Below, piece by piece: positions 24,401 to 33,859 of a DNA stretch of 64,000 bases (positions within the stretch are counted from its first letter, which is position 1; the number at the start of each line of letters is the position of its first letter). Origin of the DNA: Gracilimonas sp040117685. Its GTDB lineage: Bacteria; Bacteroidota; Rhodothermia; Balneolales; Balneolaceae. The stretch is taken from the NCBI RefSeq assembly GCF_040117685.2, contig NZ_JBEDYP020000002.1, positions 62,001-126,000 of the forward strand, written 5' to 3'. The notes beneath the pieces are model-generated. The model saw only the letters and a program-made list of their open reading frames with translations. It ran no database searches and was not told where the DNA came from. Both the position numbers and the translations under genes were made by a program.

Positions 24401-24724
24401 GAAAACCATGACAGGCAACCAAGTCCTTTCCGGCACGAGAAGCCGGAGCTTCCGGAACAGCATTGCGAAGAAGGACCTTCGCAACAAGGTAAAATCATGG
24501 GAATAAAGGAATAGAAAAGAAAACTTAAGACGATAGGTCCCTTTTGTAACCTTTAGGGCAGCAACGTCCAAAATTTCATCAATACGTCCGCCATTTCATT
24601 TCAGGACGATTGACCTGCTATTCCTTACGATCATTGATCTGTCGATTCGGTAAAGTGGATTTTTTAAGATCGAATCTATCGACAAACATCAAATCATTCA
24701 TTTAACTATTTAACATTCAGAACA

Positions 24725-25372
24725 ATGAAAAACCTACTCATTTTTGTTTTTACACTGGCCTCATTTAGCGCTTTTGCTCAAACCAGCTCACCGGAGGGTA
24801 AAGAAACTGAAGTCACCCATAAGTGGAGGGTAAGTATACCTTATATCGTTCCCGATGAGATTATCTATGGTTATGGCAAGCGTACAAGTATTCAAATGGT
24901 TGAGTTTCATGTAAAACGCAACCTGGATAACAAGAACATCATTGGAGTGAAGTTCGCTACATGGCGATTATTTCAACCCATGGGAATCACCTGGTGGGAT
25001 GGGGTTGTCGATAAGATAGAGTCTGGGAGTGACTATTACGATGGATATTTAAGGGAAACAGGAATTGGTATTACGTACCAACACATGCTTTGGAAAGGGC
25101 TTTTTGGGTCTATTGAAGTGCTGCCACAGATTCAAACCTATACCGATCTGGATGGTAATAAAATTAGAAATGGTTTTAAATTGTATAACTCATATCACTT
25201 AGGCTACCATTTCACGGTCGGTAAGAAAAAACGATTTTTTATAGAACCTCAGGTTCATGTCAACCAATGGATGTTTGACAACAACTCTCCTGCAGGTTTT
25301 AAGGAGTTCGATGATAAATATGGAAACGTCTTTCTTTTTGAGCCAAACATTTACTTAGGGTGGAATTTTTAA
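24725..25372 (+). CDS. Secreted beta-rich protein of unknown function
   Basis: A 215-aa protein with a signal peptide (LASFSAFAQ). The mature part contains amphipathic strands and aromatic turns (RTSIQMVEFHVKRNLDNKN, IGITYQHMLWKGLFGSIEVL, YHLGYHFTVGKKKRFFIEPQ) and ends in YLGWNF. The terminal Phe and girdle residues suggest a small outer-membrane barrel of 8-10 strands. It is followed 76 nt later by a hydrolase gene in the same direction. No family name can be given. Confidence 0.6.
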   Translation: MKNLLIFVFTLASFSAFAQTSSPEGKETEVTHKWRVSIPYIVPDEIIYGYGKRTSIQMVEFHVKRNLDNKNIIGVKFATWRLFQPMGITWWDGVVDKIESGSDYYDGYLRETGIGITYQHMLWKGLFGSIEVLPQIQTYTDLDGNKIRNGFKLYNSYHLGYHFTVGKKKRFFIEPQVHVNQWMFDNNSPAGFKEFDDKYGNVFLFEPNIYLGWNF

Positions 25373-25448
25373 AGTTTAGCTGCCTCGTAACAGCGATGGG
25401 ATACGCCAAAAAACATAAATCCACTAAGGAATACTGATAACTGATACT

Positions 25449-26357
25449 ATGTTTAGATCAAAAAAAGGAAAGAAAGAAATACTCCGGCTCTACGACAAAA
25501 AACTGGAAAGCCTTAATCTCGATTTTGAGTACTTAACGGTACAAACCAGCTTTGGACAGACCAATGTTATCGTTACCGGGGATAGCGAAAATACTCCGAT
25601 TATACTTGTCCATGGTTCAAACGGGTGTGCCCCTATTGCTCTTGAGACCTATGCTAATCTGCATAAAACCTTCAGAGTATATGCGGTGGATGTTCTGGCT
25701 CAACCCAATAAAAGTGCCGAGACCCGCCTGAGTATGAAAGATGATTCCTATGGAAAATGGATGAATGAAATCATTACTGAGCTTAAGATTGAGTCCGTGA
25801 CGATGGCAGGATTCTCTTTTGGGGGATTGATCATTCTTAAAACCCTGGAATTCGATGAGAGCAACATCAAAGAAGTATACTTATCGGCACCGGCATATAT
25901 CGTAAATGGGAACCCATTGATGGCCATTTTCAAAGTGTTCATCCCGATGAAGAGGTACATGAAAACTGAAAAAGTTAAGTATGTTGAGAAGTTTCTTTCC
26001 CAGCTGTTCACTGACCGGGATGAGTTTGCTATCGAATTTCTGTCTAAGGTTTTTCTGGAATTTGAAATGGACTTTTCCCCGGTTCCCGTCATAGATGATG
26101 AAAAAGCCGGGAAAATCACAACACCCATTACCCTTTTCGCAGCTCAGAACGACATCATGTTTCCGGGAAATAAGATGATACAACGGGCAGAAAAGATATT
26201 TCCGTCCCTTAGAAAAAGTATGCTTTTGGAACATTCAAAGCATGTACAAAACCAGGAACAGAATGAAATGATTGAACGGGAGATCATGAGAACGAGAGCA
26301 ATGGATACAACAAAAAGAACCCGAAAAGACTACTCAGGTTATTCTGAACCGGCTTAG
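25449..26357 (+). CDS. Alpha/beta hydrolase
   Basis: A 302-aa cytoplasmic hydrolase. It has the oxyanion strand IILVHGSNGC, the nucleophile elbow GFSFGG (S123), the acid-loop strand LFAAQNDIMFPG and the catalytic His in LLEHSKHVQNQE. No signal peptide. The substrate is not evident; esterase or lactonase-type activity is typical. It is followed by a class C beta-lactamase-like gene on the same strand, with about 65 nt between. Confidence 0.8.
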   Translation: MFRSKKGKKEILRLYDKKLESLNLDFEYLTVQTSFGQTNVIVTGDSENTPIILVHGSNGCAPIALETYANLHKTFRVYAVDVLAQPNKSAETRLSMKDDSYGKWMNEIITELKIESVTMAGFSFGGLIILKTLEFDESNIKEVYLSAPAYIVNGNPLMAIFKVFIPMKRYMKTEKVKYVEKFLSQLFTDRDEFAIEFLSKVFLEFEMDFSPVPVIDDEKAGKITTPITLFAAQNDIMFPGNKMIQRAEKIFPSLRKSMLLEHSKHVQNQEQNEMIEREIMRTRAMDTTKRTRKDYSGYSEPA

Positions 26358-26422
26358 TCTCAAGAAGATTTTAGTTTCATAGAGGAGTTTATCGAAAATA
26401 TTATGCATTTTAAATTTCCTCT

Positions 26423-27466
26423 ATGAATAAAGTTAAATCAAAGAAGTCAAAATACATCATCAGGTTCCTCCTTTTTACAGGAACAATCGTCTCCCTATTC
26501 TTTGTGCCCTGGCTGTTGGTTAAGGCCTGGATCTTACCACTGCCAAATACTGTACAGGAACAGCTGGATGAAGCTATTGACCATGGTTTTGATGGAATAG
26601 TCGTCTATATCGATCAGGGAGCTAACCCTCCTCAGTATCTCGCTTCCGGCTGGCATGACCGTGAAGCTGAGATACCTGCCAAACCCCAAGCCTTATTTAA
26701 GATTGCCAGCATCAGCAAGCTCTACGATGCTGTGGCCGTCACCAAACTGGTAAATGACAGGCGCCTTTCTTTGGATAAAACCATCGCTGATTATCTGCCT
26801 GAATTGGTGGGAAGAATCGAAAACGCTGACAAAATCACCCTACGATTAATGTTACAGCACAGAAGTGGTATCCCCAATTACACGGATGCTCCTGATTTCT
26901 GGGCTGCACCTACCGAAACCTATGAAGAAAGCCTCGCATTAATAGCTGATATGCCGGCCAATTTTGAACCCGGTGAAGACTACGAATACTGCAATACCAA
27001 CTACCTTCTGATCAATAAGATCATGGATGATGAACTGGGTTACCCTAACTTTCAATTCATCCGGCAAGAAATTCTGGATCCGCTAAGTCTTGACAATACC
27101 TACCGCTCGGTGACTGATGTAAAAATGGAGGATGTAATGGGTGGTTATCACGTAGGATATCCCCATAATTTAAAAACAAACGATTATGGCATGCATGCTA
27201 CAGCAGAGGATGTGGGAATTTTCCTGAGAGCATTGAATGATGGCTCTGTTTTTGAGGAAGAAGAAGAAGAAGAAGAATTATATGCTTCCGTTTATGAGTA
27301 TGAACATGCAGGCTGGGTGCCGGGATACCAAAGTTTTGCACATTATCATAAATACCTTGATGCAGTTGTTGTAGCCTTTTACAGTACGACTGATCCTGAA
27401 CTGTACTATTGGAATTTGTCAGAGATTATTAATAACAGAATAGTCAAAATACTGGAGAGACAATAA
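26423..27466 (+). CDS. Serine hydrolase of the class C beta-lactamase (AmpC/esterase) superfamily
   Basis: A 347-aa protein with an N-terminal membrane anchor (about 12-38). The SxxK motif is S96-I-S-K99 within FKIASISKL and the YxN motif is Y189-C-N191 within YEYCNTNY. A run of Glu codons (GAG plus repeated GAA, 27255-27275) interrupts the region before the third motif, where HAGWVPGYQSF replaces the usual KTG box with AGW-PG. Likely a periplasm-facing esterase or peptidase rather than an antibiotic-resistance beta-lactamase. Confidence 0.83.
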   Translation: MNKVKSKKSKYIIRFLLFTGTIVSLFFVPWLLVKAWILPLPNTVQEQLDEAIDHGFDGIVVYIDQGANPPQYLASGWHDREAEIPAKPQALFKIASISKLYDAVAVTKLVNDRRLSLDKTIADYLPELVGRIENADKITLRLMLQHRSGIPNYTDAPDFWAAPTETYEESLALIADMPANFEPGEDYEYCNTNYLLINKIMDDELGYPNFQFIRQEILDPLSLDNTYRSVTDVKMEDVMGGYHVGYPHNLKTNDYGMHATAEDVGIFLRALNDGSVFEEEEEEEELYASVYEYEHAGWVPGYQSFAHYHKYLDAVVVAFYSTTDPELYYWNLSEIINNRIVKILERQ

Positions 27467-27482
27467 AGTAAGAGCGTGAGAA

Positions 27483-28256
27483 TTACCAATACCCAGCTAA
27501 TTCAAAAATCTCAATAGAACCTAGCTCACTTAATTCCAGTATACTTTTGCCCGACTTCTCCATCGCTTTGCGAACCATATAATTACCAGTGCGGTAGCCT
27601 ATAAATTTCCGTCCGTCAGGGTGCTCCCCGGAAACCCAATGACTATAATCCGCATCTTTGGGCAGTTCCAGTATTTCTTCCACCCATTCTCGGGCTTCCT
27701 TTGGGTAAGCATTTACTTCGTGGCGAACTCCTGTATATTCCTCCGCAAAAACCACAGCCAATCCTTCATTTATGATTGCGTTGTCAATGCCTTCCTCATG
27801 CTCATTTTGGTGAATACTCCATCCCCTTGTAAGATGATGAAATTCATGAAATATCAGAGTTTTCATTCCATCTTTTACGGCCTGCAATATTCCCCTGGGA
27901 TAAACGTCTGAAATTAATACCACTATTTTCCCCACAGGGTCATGTTCACTGGTCCAGCCGGTTACGCCATCTACCGTCTGTAGATCACGGTCAGTAACTT
28001 GCACTTTAATGATCACACTATCCGGTATATTCTCAAGAATTGTAGCAACCTCTTTGACCTGACTTCTAATAACTTGTTGTATCACCGTTTTCTCAGCATA
28101 CGTTAGGGCATCGCCACTTTCCTCAAAATGAACCTTTATTTTTAAAGTTCGGTCCTTCGTCTGACTTAAAACCGGGTAGGTTGTAAAAGTCAGGATCGTT
28201 AATATCATAAATACAAACCAGGATGTACGATTAAAAATCTTCACAGGAATGTTCAT
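27483..28256 (-). CDS. Putative zinc metallopeptidase with HEFHH motif (DUF2268-like)
   Basis: About 257 aa with a hydrophobic signal segment (VFMILTILTFTTYPVLSQ). The gluzincin-like zinc motif is FHEFHHLTRGW and, as in DUF2268 proteins, it is followed by AIINEGLAVVFAEEYTG, which supplies the third ligand. Probably a periplasmic protease acting on unknown targets. ATG 28256 overlaps the TGA of the upstream DUF4386 gene (ATGA), so translation is coupled; an earlier start at 28289 would lie inside that gene. Confidence 0.75.
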   Translation of the reverse strand: MNIPVKIFNRTSWFVFMILTILTFTTYPVLSQTKDRTLKIKVHFEESGDALTYAEKTVIQQVIRSQVKEVATILENIPDSVIIKVQVTDRDLQTVDGVTGWTSEHDPVGKIVVLISDVYPRGILQAVKDGMKTLIFHEFHHLTRGWSIHQNEHEEGIDNAIINEGLAVVFAEEYTGVRHEVNAYPKEAREWVEEILELPKDADYSHWVSGEHPDGRKFIGYRTGNYMVRKAMEKSGKSILELSELGSIEIFELAGYW

Positions 28257-28933
28257 GCTTTGCTCCCTTTGATCATCAACCACATACAAAGGGTTACTTC
28301 ACCCACCGCTGCGGATATACCAACGATCCATCCAAAAAGAACCTTGTGTTCAGGATATAAAATAAACCCAAAGCTTTCGATCAAGTAACCGAATGAGGTG
28401 CCGATTATGAGGATGCCCAGAAGTGTTGGGAAATGCCCCGATTTTATTATCAAATAGCCCAACAGGTAACAGTGAATCCCAAAAGCTACTCCCGCCAGAA
28501 TATATCCCAGATGATGGGCTTCCAAAAAAAACAGGGATAATTCACTTAGTTGAACCTGTGAAAATTGACTGGCAAGACCATCACTTTCCAACACCTTTAA
28601 TGCGGCTGCATGATTAAGCAGATTTGCAGTTGCTACTCCCGGATGCGCAATCAACCGGAAACATGCCATGGTCAATGCGAGGGGTTTATTCACTGATTTC
28701 AACAAGATGTATAGCAATACTGAAATCGCGATATCTGTGGAAAAAGCGATCAGGTCTGTAACCAATCCCCATTCGAATAATGCTGAATTAGCCAGAATAT
28801 TATTGGCAGTGGCGATCGCATCGCCGGCAATAATTACGGATTCTCTTGCTACACCCTGAGCGAAACCCGCACAAAATATTACGATCAAATAAAGCACTCC
28901 GGTAATTCTTCCGATTTTCTTTTCATTATACAT
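28253..28933 (-). CDS. DUF4386 integral membrane protein
   Basis: A 226-aa protein with six or seven membrane helices and the DUF4386 pattern: KIGRITGVLYLIVIFCAGF at the start, ACFRLIAHPGVATANLLNH, FFLEAHHLGYILAGVAFGIHC in two parts, and WIVGISAAVGEVTL near the end. Function unknown. I use ATG 28933, which overlaps the end of the upstream reductase by 8 nt; the longer frame covers 35 codons inside that gene. Confidence 0.87.
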   Translation of the reverse strand: MYNEKKIGRITGVLYLIVIFCAGFAQGVARESVIIAGDAIATANNILANSALFEWGLVTDLIAFSTDIAISVLLYILLKSVNKPLALTMACFRLIAHPGVATANLLNHAAALKVLESDGLASQFSQVQLSELSLFFLEAHHLGYILAGVAFGIHCYLLGYLIIKSGHFPTLLGILIIGTSFGYLIESFGFILYPEHKVLFGWIVGISAAVGEVTLCMWLMIKGSKA

Positions 28934-29900
28934 GAGAGGTTCCTCCTTTAATATCCAATATGATATTTCCTTGTTTATGACCTGATTCTGCATGTTTATG
29001 AGCCTCCTTGATTTCTTCCATGCTGTAGGTTTTTTCAATGACCGCCTTCAGCTTTTTTGATTTAAGCAGGTCTTTGATTTCATCCAATAGTTCCTGGGAT
29101 TCTTTTGTGACTCCCGTATATACCTTATGACCTTTTCGGAATGCGCTCATCATCATTGCCTGCATCAATCCAAGATTGAACGCAGTTGAGATGAAGTAAC
29201 CCTCTGAGCTTAATAATGGCTTAATAACCCTATAGCTCAGGTTTCCTACGGTATCAAAAATGACATCATATTGGCCGGGATGGTTGATGAGTTTCTCTTT
29301 TTTATAATCAATAACCTGATCTGCACCTATCTGGTGCACTAATTTTACATTCCGGGTGCTGCATACCCCGGTAACGGTAGCACCGTAAGCTTTGGCTATC
29401 TGGACAGCATAACTACCCACGCTTCCTGATGCCCCGTTTACTAATACCCGATCTCCGCTTTTGAGTCCCCCTTGTTTCAGAAAGAACAATGCGGTCATCG
29501 CCCCAGTTGGAATGGCTGCCAATGATTCATTTTCGATATCCCTGTCAGCCATGGAGATCACACCATCTTCACTCAATACGATATATTCGGAGTGAGCTCC
29601 GGTCTTCATTCCCGTACTTCCAAAAATTTTATCGCCCGGCTTAAATCGTGTTACACTCACTCCTGTTTCAATGACCTCCCCATAAAATTCCTGCCCTAAA
29701 ACCTTCTTTTTTGGGGTGAATAGTCCATTCATAAAACGAACTATCACAGGGTCCGCTTTTCTCAGGTGCCAGTCTGCAGCCGTAACGGAACTGCTTATGA
29801 CTTTTATTAATAGTTCATTTCCAGAAGGTTCAGGGCTGCTGGTCTTGATCAACTTCAGAACATCCGGGCTTCCGTAGCTGTCATATATAATTGATTTCAT
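28926..29900 (-). CDS. Zinc-independent MDR-family NAD(P)H oxidoreductase
   Basis: A 324-aa medium-chain reductase of the quinone-oxidoreductase type: KVLGQEFYGEVIETG, RFKPGDKIFGSTG, GGLKSGDRVLVNGASGSVGSYAVQIAK (the nucleotide-binding GxxGxxG region) and DVIFDTVGNLSY. Catalytic-zinc cysteines of alcohol dehydrogenases are absent. Likely reduces quinones or enals with NADPH. It is the first gene of a tight leftward operon with the DUF4386 and metallopeptidase genes; the acetyltransferase gene ends 39 nt upstream. Confidence 0.87.
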   Translation of the reverse strand: MKSIIYDSYGSPDVLKLIKTSSPEPSGNELLIKVISSSVTAADWHLRKADPVIVRFMNGLFTPKKKVLGQEFYGEVIETGVSVTRFKPGDKIFGSTGMKTGAHSEYIVLSEDGVISMADRDIENESLAAIPTGAMTALFFLKQGGLKSGDRVLVNGASGSVGSYAVQIAKAYGATVTGVCSTRNVKLVHQIGADQVIDYKKEKLINHPGQYDVIFDTVGNLSYRVIKPLLSSEGYFISTAFNLGLMQAMMMSAFRKGHKVYTGVTKESQELLDEIKDLLKSKKLKAVIEKTYSMEEIKEAHKHAESGHKQGNIILDIKGGTSHV

Positions 29901-29939
29901 AGTTTTCCTCTTATTTTAGGATTCGTAAGCAATGACCGT

Positions 29940-30572
29940 TTATTCAGAAATCGAAGAGATCTTCGTAAGATCGTTGCCCGTTAGTAAGGTTAGATTTTGT
30001 GTGATCTTCGATATTTCCCAATCCCACCATCTCAGCTTTAGCAATTCATCGATTTTTTCCTTGGGGAATCTATATTTGATTAATTGCGACGGATTTCCAC
30101 CTACTATGCTGTAGGGTTCCACATCATTCACTACGGTAGCATTAGTAGCAATGATCGCTCCATCTCCAATGTTAATACCTGCAGTAATAGTAGCGTTATG
30201 ACCAATCCAGACATCATTACCGATAACGGTATCCCCTTTATATGGATAGACTTTGTTCTCCATAGCATCCTCCCACCCATTACTGAAAATGGCAAACGGG
30301 TACGTTGAAATAGCATCTGTCAGATGATTGGCCCCATTCATGATGAATGATACTCCCGAGGCGATCATGCAAAATTTACCGATCTTCAGTTTATCGCCGG
30401 TGAAATCGAAATGATATTTCACGTTCCGCATGAAGTTCTGAACATCTTCCAGGTCATCGTAATAGGTATATTCGCCTACTTCAATACCAGGATGGTCTAT
30501 AAGATTCTTCAAAAAACACAGCTTCTTATGGTGTGCTAAAGGAAATAAAGTGTCTTTATCGGGACCGTACAT
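29940..30572 (-). CDS. CatB/Vat-like O-acetyltransferase (xenobiotic acetyltransferase family)
   Basis: A 210-aa left-handed beta-helix enzyme: YGPDKDTLFPL, EVGEYTYYDD, KLKIGKFCMIASGVSFIMNGANH, YPFAIF, KGDTVIGNDVWIGHNATI, then IVGGNPSQLIKYRFP and a WWDWEI tail. This is the xenobiotic acetyltransferase family that includes streptogramin A acetyltransferases (Vat) and CatB. The H of NGANH and the W-x-W tail are typical. Members can inactivate virginiamycin M or chloramphenicol, but chromosomal homologues often have other roles; resistance is not shown here. Confidence 0.88.
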   Translation of the reverse strand: MYGPDKDTLFPLAHHKKLCFLKNLIDHPGIEVGEYTYYDDLEDVQNFMRNVKYHFDFTGDKLKIGKFCMIASGVSFIMNGANHLTDAISTYPFAIFSNGWEDAMENKVYPYKGDTVIGNDVWIGHNATITAGINIGDGAIIATNATVVNDVEPYSIVGGNPSQLIKYRFPKEKIDELLKLRWWDWEISKITQNLTLLTGNDLTKISSISE

Positions 30573-30770
30573 ACATAGAGAGTTAATTTCTGTTATCTAC
30601 GGTGATAAGATGGGACGATAACTTCCACGAATCGTTCGGATATACCTATTCGAACTTTTTTATACATCCGAACTTCAGGATCAGGTGTTAAATTCAGACA
30701 CCATTGCTTTAATTAGTGAATAAGGGAAGAATAATCCGCCTAACCTTACTCAGAGTCCCCGAATAAGTAG

Positions 30771-32540
30771 TTACTGCTGTTCTTTCAGCCAACGAAGAGG
30801 AGTCAGGCCGGTGCTTTTTTTAAAGTAATCATTAAAGGTGGTTTTTGAATTGAAACCACATTCAAAGGCAATGCCCAGTAAAGTCAGGTTTTGGTTCTCT
30901 GGTAGCACAGCGATCTTTTTAAAATGTTCCAGCCGGTAAGAGTTGATGAAATGATTAAAATTCGCTCTTTTATCCTGATTGATTAACCAGGAAAGTTTAT
31001 TGGAACTGGTATTCAGATGATCCGCCAGATTGGTAAGAGAAAGAGTTGGATCAAGATATAATTGGTCCACCTCCATGCTTTTATCCAGGGCTTGGATGAG
31101 TTTCTCATGTTCTTTCTCATCTGTAATTAAGGGTCTTGTATCAGATGAGTCTTCATAGACCTCACTTAATAATGGGAATTCTTGGGGAAGGAACTCCTTA
31201 AGATTTTTATACTCTTCCCGGGACCTCAGTTTTGTTAAAAAGGGATCGTAGTTAAAGCAGATATATTTTCCATGCTTTTGATTCAGCCCCTCCTCCAACA
31301 TTTCAAAAGCCTCATCATAATTTTCTTCCAGCGTTAGAAAATATAACCGCCAGGGATGAATGTTCTCATCAGCCAGGAATGGCTGCTCATAATCTGAAAT
31401 GGGTTGATGGTGGTACAGCCGATAAAGAGTGGTATAGTAATTCATAAAAGGTAACTCGCTATACTCTTCCAGTATCTCCTCAAGCTCGGGCTTGTTATCT
31501 GTCAAAATCAATGCGGCAGCTTTTAACTGTACAGCAAATATCCATTTAGGATCTTGCCTCAACACCTTATTCATTTGTTGAATGGCTTTCTCAAAATCTC
31601 CGGAAAAGTATAAGATGTTTCCCTTCATAAAAGTATGATTAACAGAAAGAGGATTGATCTCCAGAGCACGCTCAATATGGATCATGGCTTCATCAAATTG
31701 CCCCACCATGATATACATGCCTGCAATTGCCTCTATGGCTTCGGCATTATTCGGGTTCAGCTTAAGAGAGTTTTTGAAATGATCAATTGCGCTCCTGTGG
31801 TCCCATTCAATCATCATATCTGTTGACGCCTTAGCTAAATGATAATCTAAAGAGTCACTGTTCACTTGCACGGCTTTTTCAAGGTACTTATAGACTTCAG
31901 ATCTGGCTTCTTCTCCCGAGCTCCAAAAAAGCATATAGGTATAACAGAGTACAATCCCATAATAGGCCCTGAATAATTCCGGGTCTAACTGAATGGCCTT
32001 TCGATAGTGCTCTATGGCTCTTAGTAAAGCATCGTTTGTCCATTTTAGTTGTTCATACCGACCTTTCAGATAATAGTCATAGGCATCAAAATTACTGGAA
32101 TCGGCAGAAACCAGTGACGGTTGCAATTCAATGTGTCCAAAATTCTCCCTGATTTTATCTGCCACCAGTAAACTGATCTCATCCTGAAGCTTAAAGATAT
32201 CCTCAAGCTGGCGATCGAATTTCATACTCCACATCTGAAATCCGTCACTCGAACGCACCAACCGAACCGATATCCTCACATCCTTTCCAGATTTTCTGAC
32301 ACTTCCCTCCAGAATGGTGGCTACTCCAAGTTGCTTACCTATCGCCCGGACATCTAAATGCTTGCCTTTAAACATAAAACTTGATGTCCTTGCTATAACC
32401 TTTAATCCCTTCGTTTTGGACAAAGCCAGGATAATTTCCTCCGTAATTCCATCACTGAAATATTCATTGTCCTTATCCGGACTTAAATTGATAAAGGGTA
32501 ATATTGCAACCGATTTGTCAGTCATTAGAACTTTAGACAC
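30771..32540 (-). CDS. TolB-like / TPR / AraC-HTH fusion regulator (copy 2)
   Basis: A 589-aa paralogue of the protein at 22058-23863, with the same order: TolB-like domain (VAILPFINLSPDKDNEYFSDG, ATILEGSVRKSGKDVRISVR), TPR region (about 145-450), then a C-terminal AraC-type HTH (LTNLADHLNTSSNKLSWLI, LLGIAFECGFNSKTTFNDYF, GLTPLRWLKEQQ). No membrane segment. It is transcribed away from the DJ-1/PfpI-TPR gene and toward the acetyltransferase operon, so either set may be its target (inference). Confidence 0.85.
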   Translation of the reverse strand: MSKVLMTDKSVAILPFINLSPDKDNEYFSDGITEEIILALSKTKGLKVIARTSSFMFKGKHLDVRAIGKQLGVATILEGSVRKSGKDVRISVRLVRSSDGFQMWSMKFDRQLEDIFKLQDEISLLVADKIRENFGHIELQPSLVSADSSNFDAYDYYLKGRYEQLKWTNDALLRAIEHYRKAIQLDPELFRAYYGIVLCYTYMLFWSSGEEARSEVYKYLEKAVQVNSDSLDYHLAKASTDMMIEWDHRSAIDHFKNSLKLNPNNAEAIEAIAGMYIMVGQFDEAMIHIERALEINPLSVNHTFMKGNILYFSGDFEKAIQQMNKVLRQDPKWIFAVQLKAAALILTDNKPELEEILEEYSELPFMNYYTTLYRLYHHQPISDYEQPFLADENIHPWRLYFLTLEENYDEAFEMLEEGLNQKHGKYICFNYDPFLTKLRSREEYKNLKEFLPQEFPLLSEVYEDSSDTRPLITDEKEHEKLIQALDKSMEVDQLYLDPTLSLTNLADHLNTSSNKLSWLINQDKRANFNHFINSYRLEHFKKIAVLPENQNLTLLGIAFECGFNSKTTFNDYFKKSTGLTPLRWLKEQQ

Positions 32541-32725
32541 ACCATTAGAGATTACAAGGGGGATTATAATAGGTAATCAGGTATTAACTAGCCAATAACG
32601 GAAATTGACCGGGAAAGATTTAAAGTGGAATGAATGGGCATGAGTTCGAATCTATACATTCGGACGATGTAAGCATTTACTGTTCTCATATTTCGATTGA
32701 AATCTTAAATCAACCAGAAAATTTC

Positions 32726-33859
32726 ATGAGAACGCACTTAATCCCATTCATCTTATTTATCACTTCACTTCTATACAGTTCTCCACTCGTAGCTCAGGAC
32801 CAGGTCTTAATCGTAGTAACCAATAATACAGAGGTTCAGGTAACGATCGATGGAAAAGATTCTACCATAGCCGGCGGATACACCCTTTCAGAAGTAACTC
32901 AAGCCTACGATGTATTCATCAAAAGTGGATTGACGGTGGACTTCATGAGTCCGAATGGTGGAAAAACCCAGTATGAACCTGAAGAAAAGTTCAGTGACCT
33001 CGATAAAGCATTCATTAATAACCCTGAAATAATGGACCAGCTAAAGAATACCCTCTCTCCTGACCAGGTTAATGCCAGTGGCTACGATGCCATTTACTTC
33101 GCAGGAGGTAAAACACTATGGGATTTCCCTGTCAGTAGCGAGCTTGCGACACTCACAGCTTCTATTTATGAACAAGGCGGAGTGGTTGGTGCCATTTGTC
33201 ATGGACCAGCTGCGCTTTTAAACGTCAGGCTATCCAACGGGGATCGCTTAATCGAAGGTAAATACATCAGCTCATTTACGAATATGGAAGAGCAGTTGTT
33301 TTCGAAGGCTGCGGAATTTTATCCATTTATGTTACAAGATGAATTGACCCATTCAGGTGCAAAGTTTCAGGAAGCGCCGCCTCTTTTTGATCAGTCTGTA
33401 GTAGATGAACGTCTGGTTACAGGTCAAAATCCTCTTTCCACCTATTCAGTTGCAGAAAAAATGGTGGAATTAATGGGCAAAACACCTCCAAAACGACCTT
33501 GGGATCAAGTCAGTTTCACCGTTGGTATTGTGCAACATGTAGTTCAGGGTAACAGAATCGATGTTCATAATTTCGTTAAGTCGCATGATTCTGATTCACT
33601 CTTAGACCAACGGTTACTCTCTGAACTAAGTATTTATGGCAGCCGTGGCTACATGGGGGAAGAAGTCCAAAACAAAGGGATTCAATTGCTTGAAATCGCT
33701 TCAAAATTGATACCAAACAATCCCCAAATCCTGGAGGAGTTGGCAAGGAACCATTACAAGAATGGTGATATAAAAAAAGCAAAAAGGTACTTGTCAGAAA
33801 GTTTAAAGATCGACCCGGATTCAGAAACTGCCAATGAACTTAAAAATGAGATGGAATAA
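32726..33859 (+). CDS. Secreted DJ-1/PfpI-family protein with C-terminal TPR
   Basis: About 377 aa with a signal peptide (LFITSLLYSSPLVAQ). Residues about 25-240 are a type 1 glutamine-amidotransferase-like (DJ-1/PfpI) domain with the nucleophile elbow GAICHGPAAL (C159) and the preceding YDAIYFAGGKTLWDFP. Residues about 300-377 contain a helical repeat region with LIPNNPQILEELARNHYKNG and a second TPR. An exported DJ-1 domain with TPR is unusual; deglycase, chaperone or hydratase activity is possible. I chose ATG 32726 because it opens the signal peptide. Confidence 0.8.
   Translation: MRTHLIPFILFITSLLYSSPLVAQDQVLIVVTNNTEVQVTIDGKDSTIAGGYTLSEVTQAYDVFIKSGLTVDFMSPNGGKTQYEPEEKFSDLDKAFINNPEIMDQLKNTLSPDQVNASGYDAIYFAGGKTLWDFPVSSELATLTASIYEQGGVVGAICHGPAALLNVRLSNGDRLIEGKYISSFTNMEEQLFSKAAEFYPFMLQDELTHSGAKFQEAPPLFDQSVVDERLVTGQNPLSTYSVAEKMVELMGKTPPKRPWDQVSFTVGIVQHVVQGNRIDVHNFVKSHDSDSLLDQRLLSELSIYGSRGYMGEEVQNKGIQLLEIASKLIPNNPQILEELARNHYKNGDIKKAKRYLSESLKIDPDSETANELKNEME

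Larger units (their letters stand above)
23864..24724. other. Long intergenic region with a gene remnant and dispersed repeat
   Basis: No intact gene in 861 nt. It holds an unrecognised coding remnant (24061-24195), a dispersed repeat (24205-24400) shared with 61.6 kb, and an AT-rich leader before the gene at 24725. Open frames on the minus strand between 24177 and 24571 lie within the repeat and are unlikely to be genes. Confidence 0.6.

Noticed and set aside
24177..24571. Two minus-strand open frames of about 80 codons
   Set aside because: They lie in dispersed repeat R2 and have no recognisable domain.
26423..27466. Antibiotic-resistance beta-lactamase
   Set aside because: SxxK and YxN are present but the KTG box is not clear and class C-like esterases are far more common.
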